From: Abiotrophia sp938010525
GTDB lineage: Bacteria; Bacillota; Bacilli; Lactobacillales; Aerococcaceae
Assembly: GCF_938010525.1 (NCBI RefSeq)
Contig: NZ_CALLVK010000024.1
Span: 62,001-126,000, forward strand
DNA: 64,000 nucleotides
Reading direction: 5' to 3'
Position numbers and translations under genes: made by a program. The notes beneath the pieces are model-generated. The model was not told the DNA's origin and did not search any database. It saw only the letters and a program-made list of their open reading frames with translations. Each line of letters starts with the position of its first letter. Positions within the stretch are counted from its first letter, which is position 1. Below are positions 25,311-35,004 of this stretch, piece after piece.

Positions 25311-25755
25311 TGCTTCATGCCCTTAATTCATTTTACTGAAACATTCTTAACACCTGTAAAAAAAGCCTATAAATAGCGTTTAATCAAGGTTTTCAGACAC
25401 TTAAATCAGTCTAAATGCCTATTTAATCTGTAACAAACAGACCTATGCATTGCAATAAATTTGCTTATACAAAAAAGGAGGTGAATAGCTATTTTTATAA
25501 CAGATTTACGCCTATATAATTAGACATCTAACTAGATAAGCTAAATTTTTCAAACTCCTCCATTAACGAAATGTAATTTCAATAAGCTAACCTAGATGTT
25601 GTTCGAACATTTCTGTTGACTGAGTGATAAAATATTATGATATAAGATTAGCTATATAGATTGAATATTCACGTATCCTTTACTTAAGGGGTCCTGCATT
25701 TTATTACAATCAAGTTTCAAATTTGTAATTGTATACACAATATCGATTATAAAAA
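25311..25755. other. AT-rich non-coding stretch
   Basis: About 445 bases, clearly more AT-rich than the flanking genes. No open frame of credible length on either strand. Contained signals: a plus-strand AAAGGAGGTGA (about 25477-25487) with no ATG, GTG or TTG at proper distance, a 10-base palindrome TGTTCGAACA near 25602, and a plus-strand TTGACT (about 25616) followed by several AT-rich -10-like hexamers. It may be a decayed gene or house a small RNA; nothing firm can be called. Confidence 0.5.
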
Positions 25756-25778
25756 AGCGCCCGCATGGTGCGGGCGCT
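25750..25778 (-). terminator. Terminator after polC
   Basis: AGCGCCCGC/GCGGGCGCT arms (25756-25764, 25770-25778), five-base loop, then T6 on minus. Confidence 0.95.
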
Positions 25779-25784
25779 AATTCA

Positions 25785-28700
25785 TCAAAAGAGACTTAAT
25801 TGATCTGAGTCAGGCAAGCCATTAAGGACGCCTTGTTCACTTAGGTAATCAAGTATGGTCTTAGAGACCTTGCCACGTTTCTGCAAGTCTTCCTTAGACA
25901 AGAATGGGGCTTCCTGACGGGCCTTAATAATTTGTTGGGCCACGTTGGCACCCAAACCAGGTACGGCCCGGAAAGGTGGAATCAGGCTATTACCCTCAAT
26001 AATAAAGCGATCAGCATCAGACTTCTCTAAACTGATCATCTGGAAGTTAAGGCCACGCTCCAACATCTCATTAGCCAATTCTAAGACCGTTAAGAGGTTC
26101 TTGTCCTTAACTGAAGCATCAAAGCCCTTATCATTGATTTCCCTGATACGGCGCTTAACCATTTCCTTCCCTTGGTGCATGGCCACAATGTCAAAGTCAT
26201 CTGCCCGCACTGAGAAGTAAGCGGCATAGTACATAATAGGCATGTGAACCTTGAAGTAAGCAACCCGCAAGGCCATGAGGACATAGGCAGCCGCATGGGC
26301 TTTAGGGAACATATACTTAATCTTCAAACAGGAATCAATATACCATTCAGGCACCTTCTTGGCCCGCATTTCTGCCTGCCAATCCTCTGGAATCCCCTTC
26401 CCTTTACGGACGGACTCCATAATCTTGAAGGCCAAGCCGTCCTCTAAACCATAGTAAATCAGGGTGACCATAATATCGTCACGACAGCCAATTACCTTAG
26501 CAAGAGGCGCGATCTTGTTTTTAATTAACTCTTGGGCATTGCCTAGCCAAACGTCGGTCCCGTGGGAGAGCCCAGAAATTTGCAGTAGCTCGGCAAAGGT
26601 CGCTGGTTTGGATTCTTCCAACATACCTCGTACGAAGCCTGTTCCGAACTCTGGAATCCCTAGCGTTCCAGTTTTAGAGAAAATTTGCTCTGGTGTTACC
26701 CCTAGAACTTCGGGGCTGGAGAAGATCTTCATGACATCCGGATCGGTTGGTGGAATGGTCTTAGGATCTATCCCCGATAAGTCTTGCAACATACGAATAA
26801 CGGTTGGATCATCGTGCCCTAGAATATCTAACTTGAGCACGTTATCGTGAATGGAATGGAAGTCGAAGTGGGTAGTCCGCCATTCAGCTGTCACTTCATC
26901 GGCAGGATATTGAATTGGCGTAAAATCATAAACATCCATATAGTCTGGAATAACAATAATCCCACCCGGATGCTGACCGGTCGTGCGTTTGACCCCTTCA
27001 ATTCCTTTAGCTAGACGTTCCTTCTCAGCTTGTGGTAGGAATTGTTGGGCTACTTCTAGATAGCCTTTGACATAACCAAAAGCCGTTCGTTCCGCAACCG
27101 TCGAAATGGTTCCTGCCCGATAGACATAGTCCTCCCCAAAGAGTTCCTTAGTGTAGGCGTGGGCGCGCGGTTGATAGGCCCCAGAGAAGTTCAAATCAAT
27201 ATCGGGTACCTTGTCGCCATAGAAGCCAAGGAAGGTTTCGAATGGGATATCCTGTCCGTCTTTGTTTAGCGCGTGGCCACAGTGAGGACAGCCTTTGGCT
27301 GGTAGGTCATAACCCGAACCGACTGAACCATCCGCAATAAACTCTGAATATTGGCATTTTGGACAATAATAATGTGGAGCCAATGGGTTGACCTCGGTAA
27401 TACCTGTCAAGGTCGCCACTAAGGAAGAACCCACCGATCCCCGGGAACCAACGAGATAACCGTCGGATACTGACTTGTGGACCAACTTCTGCGAAATCAG
27501 ATAAATAACGGCAAACCCATTACCAATAATGGACTTGAGTTCCTTTTCAATCCGCTTCTCTACAATCTCAGGCAGAGGATCACCGTAGAGCTCTCTGGCT
27601 CGTTTATAGGAAAGTTCAGTAATCTCCTCGTTGGCGCCAGGAATATTTGGCGTATAGAGTTTGTCCTTGATAACCTCGACTTCTTCCACCATATCCGCAA
27701 TCTTCTGAGGATTGGTGATGACAAGCTCATAGGCCTGGTCCCGTCCCATAAAGTCGAATTCTGCCATCATCTCATCTGTCGTGCGGAAATGAACAGGCGG
27801 TAGATGTAAGGTCCGATTGGCGTTAATCTTCATGGAACGCAAGAGAATTTCACGGTAAATAGCATCCTTAGGTTCCAAGTAGTGGACATCCCCTGTCGCC
27901 ACTACTAGCTTGTTCTTGTCTTGACCCAGACGGACCATTTCTTTCATGATGGTTTCTAAGTCAGCTTCGCTACGAATTAATTCCGTCTCGATTAAGGGAC
28001 CATAGACAGACTTAGGTTGTAACTCAATGTAATCATAGAAATCAACCAACTTCTCCGCTTCATCGTAGCCCTTTTGCATCATGGCGGTAAAGACTTCTCC
28101 ATTGGAACAAGCTGTTCCAACTAAGAGATTGTCTCGATACTTGGTCAACAAACTGCGCGGAATACGGGGTTCACGGAAGAAGTATTGAACGTTGGAGGCT
28201 GAAATTAACTTAAAGAGGTCTTTAAGCCCTTCTTGGTTCTTAGCAATCAAGGTGGCATGGAAAGGTCGAGCCTGTTTATAGCTATCACCTTTCCCTACTT
28301 GTTCATTGAGCTGGTCATGACGGACCATGCCGTATTGTTCTTTGGCTTGATCCAATAGCTTGTAGCAGACATATCCAGTTGTCTCAGAGTCGTAAACGGC
28401 CCGGTGGTGTTGTTCTAAGGTCACACCATAATGCTTAGCCAAGATATTCAAACGATGAGACCGCATGTCAGGGTTAACCAAACGCGACAACTCTAGCGTA
28501 TCAATAACGGGCTGATTAGGCACTGGCATGCCAAGACGCGCATAGGTCTTATTGAGGAAGCCCATATCGAAGCTAGCATTGTGAGCGACAAGAATGGTAT
28601 CTTGGGAGAAATCAGCGAATCGCGCCATGACCTCTTCTTCTGGTGGTGCATCGGCTAACATAGCGTCCGTAATCCCGGTCAATTCGGTAATCATGGCCGA

Positions 28701-30092
28701 CAAATGATAACCAGGATTGATAAAGGCTTCGAAAGTGTCGATAACCTCGCCATCCCGCATTTTAACCGCTGCTAACTCAATGATGCGGTCATAGACAGAA
28801 GACAGACCCGTGGTCTCTACGTCGAAGACCACATAGGTCGCCTGATCTAAGTCAATGGCTTGCGGGTTATAGGCAATAGGTTCACCGTCATTGACCACAT
28901 TAGCTTCAATCCCGTAGAGAACCTTAATGCCATGCTTCTTACCTGCTGCATAGGCATCAGGAAAGGCCTGAGCGCCCGCATGGTCGGTAATGGCAATAGC
29001 CGAATGGCCCCAGGCAGCTGCTTGGGCAATCAAATCCCCTACCTTATTGGTGGCATCCATTTGACTCATATTAGAGTGCAAATGCAACTCAATCCGCTTA
29101 GCGCCGTCCACCCCTCGGTCTTGGCGTGAGGCCTTGGAGATTTTGCGAATACTACGCGGCGAGAAGTCCATCTCTCCCGTAAAGTTATCAGCCTTAAGGC
29201 TACCTTCCAGACGGACCCAATCCCCCTTCTTGAAGAGGCCAAAGGATTCCTTCTTAATGTTACGCCCTGCCATCAGTTTAGCCGTAATGGAGGAAGTATA
29301 GTCGGTCACCTTCATAATCATGAGCTGGGAACCTGAGCGGAGCTCGCGGACTTCATAGTCAAAAATATAACCTTCAATAATCTGATTAAAAGGATTGTCG
29401 TAGACTTCCTGAATCGAAATGGCTGGCATATCTGGGATGTCCTTACCAATTTGAGGAATATCGGTATTCTCTACGACCACCTTGCTTTGTTCTTGGCGTC
29501 GTTGTTCTAATTGAGCCAATTCTTGCCGCTCGCGCTCTACTTCAGAAGCCAGATGCTGCTGAGCTTGTAGCTTAGCTTGTTCACTTACCTGATCATCTAC
29601 TAGGTAGACTAGTTGCCAGTCATTCAGTTGGTTTTGAGCTAGTTTGAGTTTGAAGGCTTGGTCATAGCGGGTTTTAACCACTTGGACCTGGTCTTCAGTG
29701 GCTAAACCTACTTGAATTTGGCCATCCTTGACCTGATAGGTAGCATTAGCTAATGCACGCTTAATAAAGCTCGATTCCTGGCCCATTACCCCTAGAATAG
29801 ACTGCCAGTAATCTAGCATTTGGCTATCATCTAGGCTAGTCGGTGATTGATACTTCCACCAGACTTCTGTCTTGGCAATCCCCTCGAAGGCTAAACGCAT
29901 ATGGTGCATAAGGGCTTCATAGACGTGAGGATGGAGACGTTCTACCTGACTTAAGGTAAAATGCCATTCACCAGACTTAGCGTGAACCTTAACAGACTCT
30001 ATCTGAGTCTGGGATAGTTCGGCCAGCATGTCTGCGTCTTGCAGCCCAATTTGGTCCAATAGATGTTCAAATAATTGGCGATTCTTGGCCAT
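25785..30092 (-). CDS. polC: DNA polymerase III alpha subunit, Gram-positive PolC type
   Basis: 1435 residues from ATG at 30092, which follows GGAGGGAACTT; the longer frame to 30158 lacks support. Domains in order: N-terminal region, OB fold (about 230-310), PHP domain interrupted by a DnaQ-like 3'-5' exonuclease (VVFDVETTGL, then VAHNASFDMGF), zinc-finger segment (CPKC, CPHC) and the polymerase core (PDIDLNFSG, TGQHPGGIIV, FPKAHAAAYV) with a helix-hairpin-helix C-terminus. This is the replicative polymerase of low-GC Gram-positives, carrying its own proofreading. It has its own promoter and terminator; rseP, cdsA and uppS lie upstream as in many relatives (prolyl-tRNA synthetase, often between, is absent here). 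Confidence 0.98.
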   Translation of the reverse strand: MAKNRQLFEHLLDQIGLQDADMLAELSQTQIESVKVHAKSGEWHFTLSQVERLHPHVYEALMHHMRLAFEGIAKTEVWWKYQSPTSLDDSQMLDYWQSILGVMGQESSFIKRALANATYQVKDGQIQVGLATEDQVQVVKTRYDQAFKLKLAQNQLNDWQLVYLVDDQVSEQAKLQAQQHLASEVERERQELAQLEQRRQEQSKVVVENTDIPQIGKDIPDMPAISIQEVYDNPFNQIIEGYIFDYEVRELRSGSQLMIMKVTDYTSSITAKLMAGRNIKKESFGLFKKGDWVRLEGSLKADNFTGEMDFSPRSIRKISKASRQDRGVDGAKRIELHLHSNMSQMDATNKVGDLIAQAAAWGHSAIAITDHAGAQAFPDAYAAGKKHGIKVLYGIEANVVNDGEPIAYNPQAIDLDQATYVVFDVETTGLSSVYDRIIELAAVKMRDGEVIDTFEAFINPGYHLSAMITELTGITDAMLADAPPEEEVMARFADFSQDTILVAHNASFDMGFLNKTYARLGMPVPNQPVIDTLELSRLVNPDMRSHRLNILAKHYGVTLEQHHRAVYDSETTGYVCYKLLDQAKEQYGMVRHDQLNEQVGKGDSYKQARPFHATLIAKNQEGLKDLFKLISASNVQYFFREPRIPRSLLTKYRDNLLVGTACSNGEVFTAMMQKGYDEAEKLVDFYDYIELQPKSVYGPLIETELIRSEADLETIMKEMVRLGQDKNKLVVATGDVHYLEPKDAIYREILLRSMKINANRTLHLPPVHFRTTDEMMAEFDFMGRDQAYELVITNPQKIADMVEEVEVIKDKLYTPNIPGANEEITELSYKRARELYGDPLPEIVEKRIEKELKSIIGNGFAVIYLISQKLVHKSVSDGYLVGSRGSVGSSLVATLTGITEVNPLAPHYYCPKCQYSEFIADGSVGSGYDLPAKGCPHCGHALNKDGQDIPFETFLGFYGDKVPDIDLNFSGAYQPRAHAYTKELFGEDYVYRAGTISTVAERTAFGYVKGYLEVAQQFLPQAEKERLAKGIEGVKRTTGQHPGGIIVIPDYMDVYDFTPIQYPADEVTAEWRTTHFDFHSIHDNVLKLDILGHDDPTVIRMLQDLSGIDPKTIPPTDPDVMKIFSSPEVLGVTPEQIFSKTGTLGIPEFGTGFVRGMLEESKPATFAELLQISGLSHGTDVWLGNAQELIKNKIAPLAKVIGCRDDIMVTLIYYGLEDGLAFKIMESVRKGKGIPEDWQAEMRAKKVPEWYIDSCLKIKYMFPKAHAAAYVLMALRVAYFKVHMPIMYYAAYFSVRADDFDIVAMHQGKEMVKRRIREINDKGFDASVKDKNLLTVLELANEMLERGLNFQMISLEKSDADRFIIEGNSLIPPFRAVPGLGANVAQQIIKARQEAPFLSKEDLQKRGKVSKTILDYLSEQGVLNGLPDSDQLSLF

Positions 30093-30129
30093 AAGTTCCC
30101 TCCGTCCACGGTGATTTGCATACCTTCTT

Positions 30130-30138
30130 ATTATAGCA
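30130..30138 (-). promoter_or_regulatory. Extended -10 promoter of polC
   Basis: Minus strand TGC-TATAAT (30130-30138), about 40 bases before the ATG; the -35 is weak. Confidence 0.55.
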
Positions 30139-30170
30139 TAAGCCCCCTCTAAAATCACCTGAGGTCACGC

Positions 30171-30202
30171 TAAAAAAGAGACCTACCCTGGGTAGATCTC
30201 TT
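30171..30202 (-). terminator. Terminator after rseP
   Basis: AAGAGATCTACC/GGTAGGTCTCTT arms with one G-U pair and a short CAG loop, followed on minus by T6. Confidence 0.88.
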
Positions 30203-30210
30203 ATTCATCA

Positions 30211-31479
30211 CTATTGTTGGAAGAGTCGGCTGATATCATTCCAGGTGACAGCCAGCATAAAGGCGACTAAGATTAGAGCCCCAATGATGGTTAAAACTCC
30301 TTCTTTTTCTTGGGATAGGGGCTTGCCCCGCACACCCTCAATGGCATTGAGAACAATCTTACCACCATCCAAGGCAGGAATTGGTAATAGGTTGAAGGCG
30401 CCAATATTAGCTGACAGCAAGCCGGTTAGGAACAGTACTGGCATGAAGCCCTCAGAGGCTGCTTTAGAGGTAATCTGAGCAATTGCCACAGGCCCACCGA
30501 ACTGATTGAGGTTGAGGCCACGAAGGAAGATACCCACAATAGCGGCAGCTACACCCGTGATTTGAGACCAAGTTGCGGTGAAGCCATAAGCAATTTTAGC
30601 CCAGAGATCTTGAGTCTCTGGTTGCGCTACGCCAATCCGACCGATTGTTGCTTGTTCCACTTGGTCAGCCCGGATAGCAACTGGTAATGTCAAGTCTTGG
30701 TCGCCACGATGGACCGAGAAATCTACCGTTTGACCTGGCTTGGATTGAATGGCTTGCACCATTTGACGCCAGTTGGAAACCTTAGTTTGACCAATAGCAT
30801 CAATCCGGTCACCTGCTTGCAGACCCGCTTGGGCTGCAGGAGAATCTGGTTCAATATAACCTAAGACATTGGCCTCAACCGGTACTCCACCTGGGCGGAC
30901 AAAGGCCACCACAACAAAGATCAAAATAGAAAGAATAAAGTTATTCATAGGTCCCGCTACATTGGTCATGAACTTAGCCCATGGCTTAGCAGCTCCATAA
31001 GTGACTTGACGCGGTGCTACTTGGATACTAGACCCGTCTGCTTCAATGATGCGGGCCTTGTGGTCTACTTGATAGGTAACCAGATCTTGACTACCGAGCG
31101 GTAAGGCTGTAATGGTCATGGCATCCGTTAAATCCAACTGATCCACTTGAACTGGCACTTCGTCTTCAAGGGCTACTTTTGAGGTATTAATGCGGGTTAC
31201 TAGCCCAGCTTCATTCAAGACAAGGCCTACTTGCATACCGGCTTGAACTGCATCCTGATCCTCCCCTAGCCCGGCTAGACGAACATAGCCTCCTAGGGGA
31301 ATCATTCGAATGGTATAGAGGACCCCGTCCTTTCCCTGATGGCTGAAGAGCTTAGGCCCCATCCCAATGGCAAACTCGCGCACCAAGATACCAGCCTTAC
31401 GGGCAAAGTAAAAATGGCCGAATTCGTGAATACTTACGATTACGGTAAAAACAAGTAAAAATACAATCAATGCTTGCAT
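30211..31479 (-). CDS. rseP: Site-2 type zinc metalloprotease RseP/RasP
   Basis: 422 residues. HEFGH at 18-22 (zinc ligands and catalytic Glu), a PDZ domain with LGYIEPDSPAAQAGLQAGDRI (about 205-225), and LPIPALDGGK near the C-terminus supplying the third zinc ligand. These intramembrane proteases cut anti-sigma factors, remnant signal peptides and pheromone precursors. I use ATG at 31479 because AAAGGAAG lies 6 bases before it; TTG at 31485 is too close. Preceded by cdsA and uppS, the usual Firmicutes order; a terminator-like hairpin lies between cdsA and rseP. Confidence 0.95.
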   Translation of the reverse strand: MQALIVFLLVFTVIVSIHEFGHFYFARKAGILVREFAIGMGPKLFSHQGKDGVLYTIRMIPLGGYVRLAGLGEDQDAVQAGMQVGLVLNEAGLVTRINTSKVALEDEVPVQVDQLDLTDAMTITALPLGSQDLVTYQVDHKARIIEADGSSIQVAPRQVTYGAAKPWAKFMTNVAGPMNNFILSILIFVVVAFVRPGGVPVEANVLGYIEPDSPAAQAGLQAGDRIDAIGQTKVSNWRQMVQAIQSKPGQTVDFSVHRGDQDLTLPVAIRADQVEQATIGRIGVAQPETQDLWAKIAYGFTATWSQITGVAAAIVGIFLRGLNLNQFGGPVAIAQITSKAASEGFMPVLFLTGLLSANIGAFNLLPIPALDGGKIVLNAIEGVRGKPLSQEKEGVLTIIGALILVAFMLAVTWNDISRLFQQ

Positions 31480-31561
31480 GGTCAACTTCCTTTATCTATT
31501 TCAATTCAAAAATTTGCTTAACTTAACCTCTTAAATATACCCTAATTAGGCCCATAATGCA

Positions 31562-31602
31562 AAAATAGTCAACCAGACTCCAAATCATAGAGTTTGGCTG
31601 AC
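31562..31602 (-). terminator. Probable terminator after cdsA
   Basis: 13-base imperfect arms beginning GTCA and ending TGAC (31568-31602) with nine-base loop, followed on minus by TATTTTTG. The rest of the 130-base gap includes a possible promoter for rseP (TTGACT at 31567-31572 with TAATTA 18 bases on). Confidence 0.65.
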
Positions 31603-31609
31603 ATGATTG

Positions 31610-32404
31610 CTATTTGAACCAGTTAAACCAGGTCATAAGAAAAAAGCTGGTAAAAAGGGTTGAGTCAAAACGGTCTAAGACCCCGCCATGGCCCGGCAAG
31701 AACTTACCGGAGTCCTTGACCCCAAAATGTCGCTTAAAGGCTGACTCTACCAAATCTCCTAGCTGACCTAAAACTGACAAGGCGATGGCTAGTAATATAT
31801 AGTGTTCCGAACCACCTAAATGTGGATCAAAGAAGTAATTATAGAGCACTGCTATGACTACCGCACTGGCAATCCCCCCTAGCGAACCTTCGATGGTCTT
31901 ATTAGGACTCAATTGAGGCGCCAGCTTATGCTTGCCCAAACGTCGACCAACGATATAAGCTCCGGAATCCGTTGCAAAAATAATAGCAAATTGGAAAATA
32001 ACTAAGTCTAAACTAATTTGTCGTAACTCAATCAAGTAACGGAAACCATAGCCAATGTAGAGGGCACCAAAAATCAAAAGGGCTGCTTCTTCAATATTGA
32101 AGGTCTTGTACTCATAGACCGTCAGGACTAAAAGCAACATACAGCAAATATAGAAGAGATAAGTGAATTTCAGACCTGGAATCAAGGCAGATTGGTAGTT
32201 ACTGGGTAGAATCATGAGGGCAACCGCAATGGTTGCAATGACCCCGACCAAGTTGAAGTATTCAATCTTCTTCATATTAGCTAATTCAAAGAGGGCCATA
32301 ATCCCTAAAATTAAGAACATACCCGTAAAGACCTTGCCCCCAACCACCACAACCGGAATTAGGACGGCTAAGGCCGCTAGGGCGCTGATTACTCTTACTT
32401 TCAT
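31610..32404 (-). CDS. cdsA: Phosphatidate cytidylyltransferase
   Basis: 264 residues with about eight membrane helices. The signature near the C-terminus is present: LGQLGDLVESAFKRHFGVKDS, then LPGHGGVLDRFDS. CdsA makes CDP-diacylglycerol from CTP and phosphatidic acid, the precursor for phosphatidylglycerol and cardiolipin. Its ATG overlaps the uppS stop by four bases (ATGA), so the two are translationally coupled. Confidence 0.95.
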   Translation of the reverse strand: MKVRVISALAALAVLIPVVVVGGKVFTGMFLILGIMALFELANMKKIEYFNLVGVIATIAVALMILPSNYQSALIPGLKFTYLFYICCMLLLVLTVYEYKTFNIEEAALLIFGALYIGYGFRYLIELRQISLDLVIFQFAIIFATDSGAYIVGRRLGKHKLAPQLSPNKTIEGSLGGIASAVVIAVLYNYFFDPHLGGSEHYILLAIALSVLGQLGDLVESAFKRHFGVKDSGKFLPGHGGVLDRFDSTLFTSFFLMTWFNWFK

Positions 32405-33132
32405 TCAGTATCCAACACCTTTCCAAATCGTCGTTGTCGGTTGGCATAGACCGCTAGGGCCTGGTCAAAATCGCCTTCATCAAAATCAGGCCATAGGCGT
32501 TCAGTGAAATAGAACTCACTATAAGCCGCCTGCCAGAGTAAGAAGTTGCTGAGACGCTCTTCACCACTAGTCCGAATAATCAAGTCTGGATTGGCTAAGG
32601 CCCCAAACTTGGCGGTTTCTAGATTTTGTCCAATTAAGTCAGGGGTGATGTCTTCCGGCTTCAAAGTCCCACCAGCTACTTGACGGGCTAAAGTCTGAAC
32701 CGCATGACTAATTTCGTCTTGAGAGCCATAGTTGATGGCAAAGTTCAATATCAGGCCGGTACAATGAGCTGTATCGGCAATAGCTTGCTTGAGGACCTTG
32801 CGTGTCCCTTCAGGTAGGCCTTCCAAATCGCCAATAGTCTCTATCCGCACATTCTGTTCCAGTAATTCAGGCACAAACTTGGCAAAAAACTCCTTAGGCA
32901 ACTTCATTAAGAAGCTGACTTCCTGTTCAGGTCGTTTCCAGTTCTCGGTTGAGAAGGCATAGACCGTCAGCATTTTAACGCCCAATTGATTGGCACGTTT
33001 GGTGATTTTCTTAATGGTATCGACACCTTTTTTGTGTCCTGCTACCCGAGGTAGGAAACGTTTCTTAGCCCATCGGCCATTTCCATCCATAATTAGCGCA
33101 ACGTGCGCAGGCACCTTACTTAAGTCAGCCAT
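32401..33132 (-). CDS. uppS: Undecaprenyl diphosphate synthase (cis-isoprenyl transferase)
   Basis: 243 residues from ATG at 33132, which has GGAGGG at 6 bases; the longer frame is not supported. VALIMDGNGRWAKKR (catalytic D16) and RTSGEERLSNFLLWQ are the family signatures (usually R-T-S-G-E-x-R-L-S-N-F). It extends farnesyl diphosphate with eight cis units to the C55 carrier used for peptidoglycan, teichoic acid and capsule. First gene of the uppS-cdsA unit. Confidence 0.96.
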   Translation of the reverse strand: MADLSKVPAHVALIMDGNGRWAKKRFLPRVAGHKKGVDTIKKITKRANQLGVKMLTVYAFSTENWKRPEQEVSFLMKLPKEFFAKFVPELLEQNVRIETIGDLEGLPEGTRKVLKQAIADTAHCTGLILNFAINYGSQDEISHAVQTLARQVAGGTLKPEDITPDLIGQNLETAKFGALANPDLIIRTSGEERLSNFLLWQAAYSEFYFTERLWPDFDEGDFDQALAVYANRQRRFGKVLDTE

Positions 33133-33163
33133 GCCAAGCCCTCCTGTCTTCAAATTCCACTAT

Positions 33164-33192
33164 ATTATAACAAACTCTGACTCTGATTGAAA
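33164..33192 (-). promoter_or_regulatory. Promoter of uppS-cdsA
   Basis: Minus strand: perfect TATAAT (33164-33169); -35 position TTTCAA (33187-33192) at 17 bases is weak. Confidence 0.5.
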
Positions 33193-33202
33193 CGATTTAA
33201 AC

Positions 33203-33236
33203 TAAAAATCCCCTCTGAAACTATCAGAAGGGATTT
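33203..33236 (-). terminator. Terminator after the YitT gene
   Basis: AAATCCC/GGGATTT outer arms extended by TCTGA/TCAGA (33206-33236), followed on minus by TTTTTAGTTT. Confidence 0.88.
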
Positions 33237-33241
33237 GATCA

Positions 33242-34147
33242 TTAAACAACTGATTCTTTTCTAAAGTTGGCCTGTTGCTCTCGATTTAAGAAATTGCCGG
33301 TCACCATGGTGGACTGGACCACGTTAATAAAGGCCTGGGAATCAACTGAAAGCACTGCTTGCTGCAAATCATAGAGTTCATGACGACTTAAGACTACCAT
33401 TAGGACTTGCTTGGGTTCTTGCGAAAAGGCACCCTGCCCTTCTAACAAAGTAACGCCACGTATGACCCGTTCCTGAATGGCCTTAACCACTTGGTTAGGG
33501 TCTTGGCAAATTACAAAAGCAGTCAAACGTTGCTCACCTGTATGGATCGCATCAATGACTATCCCCGCAATAAAGATGGCAATGCAACTATAGAGAGCAT
33601 ATTCCCAACTATTAAGGAAGCCAGCTCCTACTATGACCAAACCATTGGTCAAAAAGGACATAAAGCCGACATTGCGACCTGTTTTCTTAGCAATCAAGAG
33701 GGCAATAATATCAAAGCCTCCACTGGACATACCAAACTTAATCAAGAGGCCGACCCCGATACCCGAAATCACCCCACCAGCGATTGCAGCTAACAAGGTA
33801 TTATCGGTCACTTGTACAATCGGCACCCAGTTACTTACCAAGGTGGACAAGAAAATACTGGTCACGGTCAAGATAGAAAAGCGCCGTCCTAAATAGAGCC
33901 AACTCAAAATCATCAAGGGAATATTGAGAATGAAATAGAGATTACCAGCTGTTAAGAGATTTGCTAAGGGAGTATCCTTGAAGATGGCCAAGATAATTTG
34001 CGCCAAACCAGGCACGCCATTAGAAAAAATCAGATTCGGAACATAGAATAAGTTAAGGGCAACTGCAAAACAAAGGGCTGAAAGCCATAATACGACGCCG
34101 GACAGGATTCTTTGTCCTTGACTGGAGCGAACAAAAGACGTCAGCAT
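33242..34147 (-). CDS. YitT family membrane protein
   Basis: 301 residues: five to six N-terminal membrane helices (DUF161/YitT membrane part, about 15-210) followed by a soluble C-terminal DUF2179-type domain (about 220-285, with VTLLEGQGAFS and VLMVVLSRHEL). The family is widespread in Firmicutes and its biochemical role is not settled. The upstream YbjN-like gene ends 6 bases before it, indicating cotranscription, and a good terminator follows. Confidence 0.85.
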   Translation of the reverse strand: MLTSFVRSSQGQRILSGVVLWLSALCFAVALNLFYVPNLIFSNGVPGLAQIILAIFKDTPLANLLTAGNLYFILNIPLMILSWLYLGRRFSILTVTSIFLSTLVSNWVPIVQVTDNTLLAAIAGGVISGIGVGLLIKFGMSSGGFDIIALLIAKKTGRNVGFMSFLTNGLVIVGAGFLNSWEYALYSCIAIFIAGIVIDAIHTGEQRLTAFVICQDPNQVVKAIQERVIRGVTLLEGQGAFSQEPKQVLMVVLSRHELYDLQQAVLSVDSQAFINVVQSTMVTGNFLNREQQANFRKESVV

Positions 34148-34153
34148 GAAGTT

Positions 34154-34594
34154 TTACACCTCAGCAGAAGGACCTAAACCAGCAGTTAAGGCTTCTACCA
34201 TATCCTTAGCGATAGCTGAACCATAGACAATCGTTTCATAGAGCGGTTGTGGATCCACGCTAGCGCGCATCAAGTTACGTTGGAAAATTTCCCCATCGCC
34301 CGCTAAATAAAGAGCAAAATAACCGGTACGGGTTTCATTTAATTCGTTAATCAATTCCAAGGCTTGCGCACGTTGCTTATAGTCTTTCAGCATATGAACA
34401 TGGCGGTAGATGACTTGAGCATCACAATAAGGTAAATCTGAATTTTGAACGATGACTTCCACAATCAGGTCACGTACTGGGGTTACACCAAAACGGAAAC
34501 GATAGAGATGGTGACCTCCCTCAATCTCCAAGTATTCAGCTGGTAGTTCTTTCTCAGCAATGAGTTTGTCGAAATTTTCCTTGATAATAGACAT
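34154..34594 (-). CDS. YbjN-like small cytosolic protein
   Basis: 146 residues, no signal peptide or membrane segment. The alternating strand/helix pattern (LYRFRFGVTPVRDLIVEVIVQ, then LKDYKQRAQALELINELN and FALYLAGDGEIFQR) resembles the YbjN / type III secretion chaperone-like fold. That is a structural guess; I do not recognise a function. GAGGAGG precedes the ATG. It sits directly before the YitT gene and probably forms a two-gene operon. Confidence 0.75.
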   Translation of the reverse strand: MSIIKENFDKLIAEKELPAEYLEIEGGHHLYRFRFGVTPVRDLIVEVIVQNSDLPYCDAQVIYRHVHMLKDYKQRAQALELINELNETRTGYFALYLAGDGEIFQRNLMRASVDPQPLYETIVYGSAIAKDMVEALTAGLGPSAEV

Positions 34595-34683
34595 AGAGCT
34601 TCCTCCTCGATTTAACTTTCAATACTCTTATAGTGTACCACGTTTGCTAGGACTTTTCATCTGTAAGTAACGTGCCTAGATAA

Positions 34684-34710
34684 AGAAAAAGTCCACCCTA
34701 GGTGGACTTT
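34684..34710 (-). terminator. Terminator after yneF
   Basis: AAAGTCCACC/GGTGGACTTT arms (34688-34697, 34701-34710), three-base loop, then TTCTTT on minus. Confidence 0.88.
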
Positions 34711-34721
34711 GATTCTCTTGA

Positions 34722-34937
34722 TTATTGACGAACCTTCATTTGGGCCATGATTTGCTGAACCTTCTTCTTAGATGGTTTTTGACCCATTGAAGCCATCATT
34801 TGCGTAATCATGCGCTCATCAATCGGTGGGTTTTCCTTAAAGTATTTCATCATGTAACGGCGCGCCATAAAGAAGCCACCAACAAATCCGCCGATTAAGG
34901 CGACTACGACAATGATTAACCAAATCCATGTTTGCAC
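34722..34937 (-). CDS. yneF: YneF family (UPF0154) membrane protein
   Basis: 71 residues. A single N-terminal helix (about 4-24, ending GGFFMARRYM) is followed by the conserved KENPPIDERMITQMMASMGQKPSKKKV (residues about 34-60). The family is conserved in Firmicutes, small and of unknown function. The start is GTG at 34937 with GAGG 8 bases before. It lies beside ynzC and lexA, as in Bacillus-type genomes. Confidence 0.92.
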   Translation of the reverse strand: MQTWIWLIIVVVALIGGFVGGFFMARRYMMKYFKENPPIDERMITQMMASMGQKPSKKKVQQIMAQMKVRQ

Positions 34938-35004
34938 TGCCTTCTCCTCACTTTCTTTTCATGTTACTCTTCTATTTTACACAACTTTCCGTCAAAAGCC
35001 TAGT

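Noticed and set aside
25477..25520. Mini-ORF after the perfect Shine-Dalgarno
   Set aside because: It would need ATT as start and gives ten codons; kept as a finding only, not a gene.
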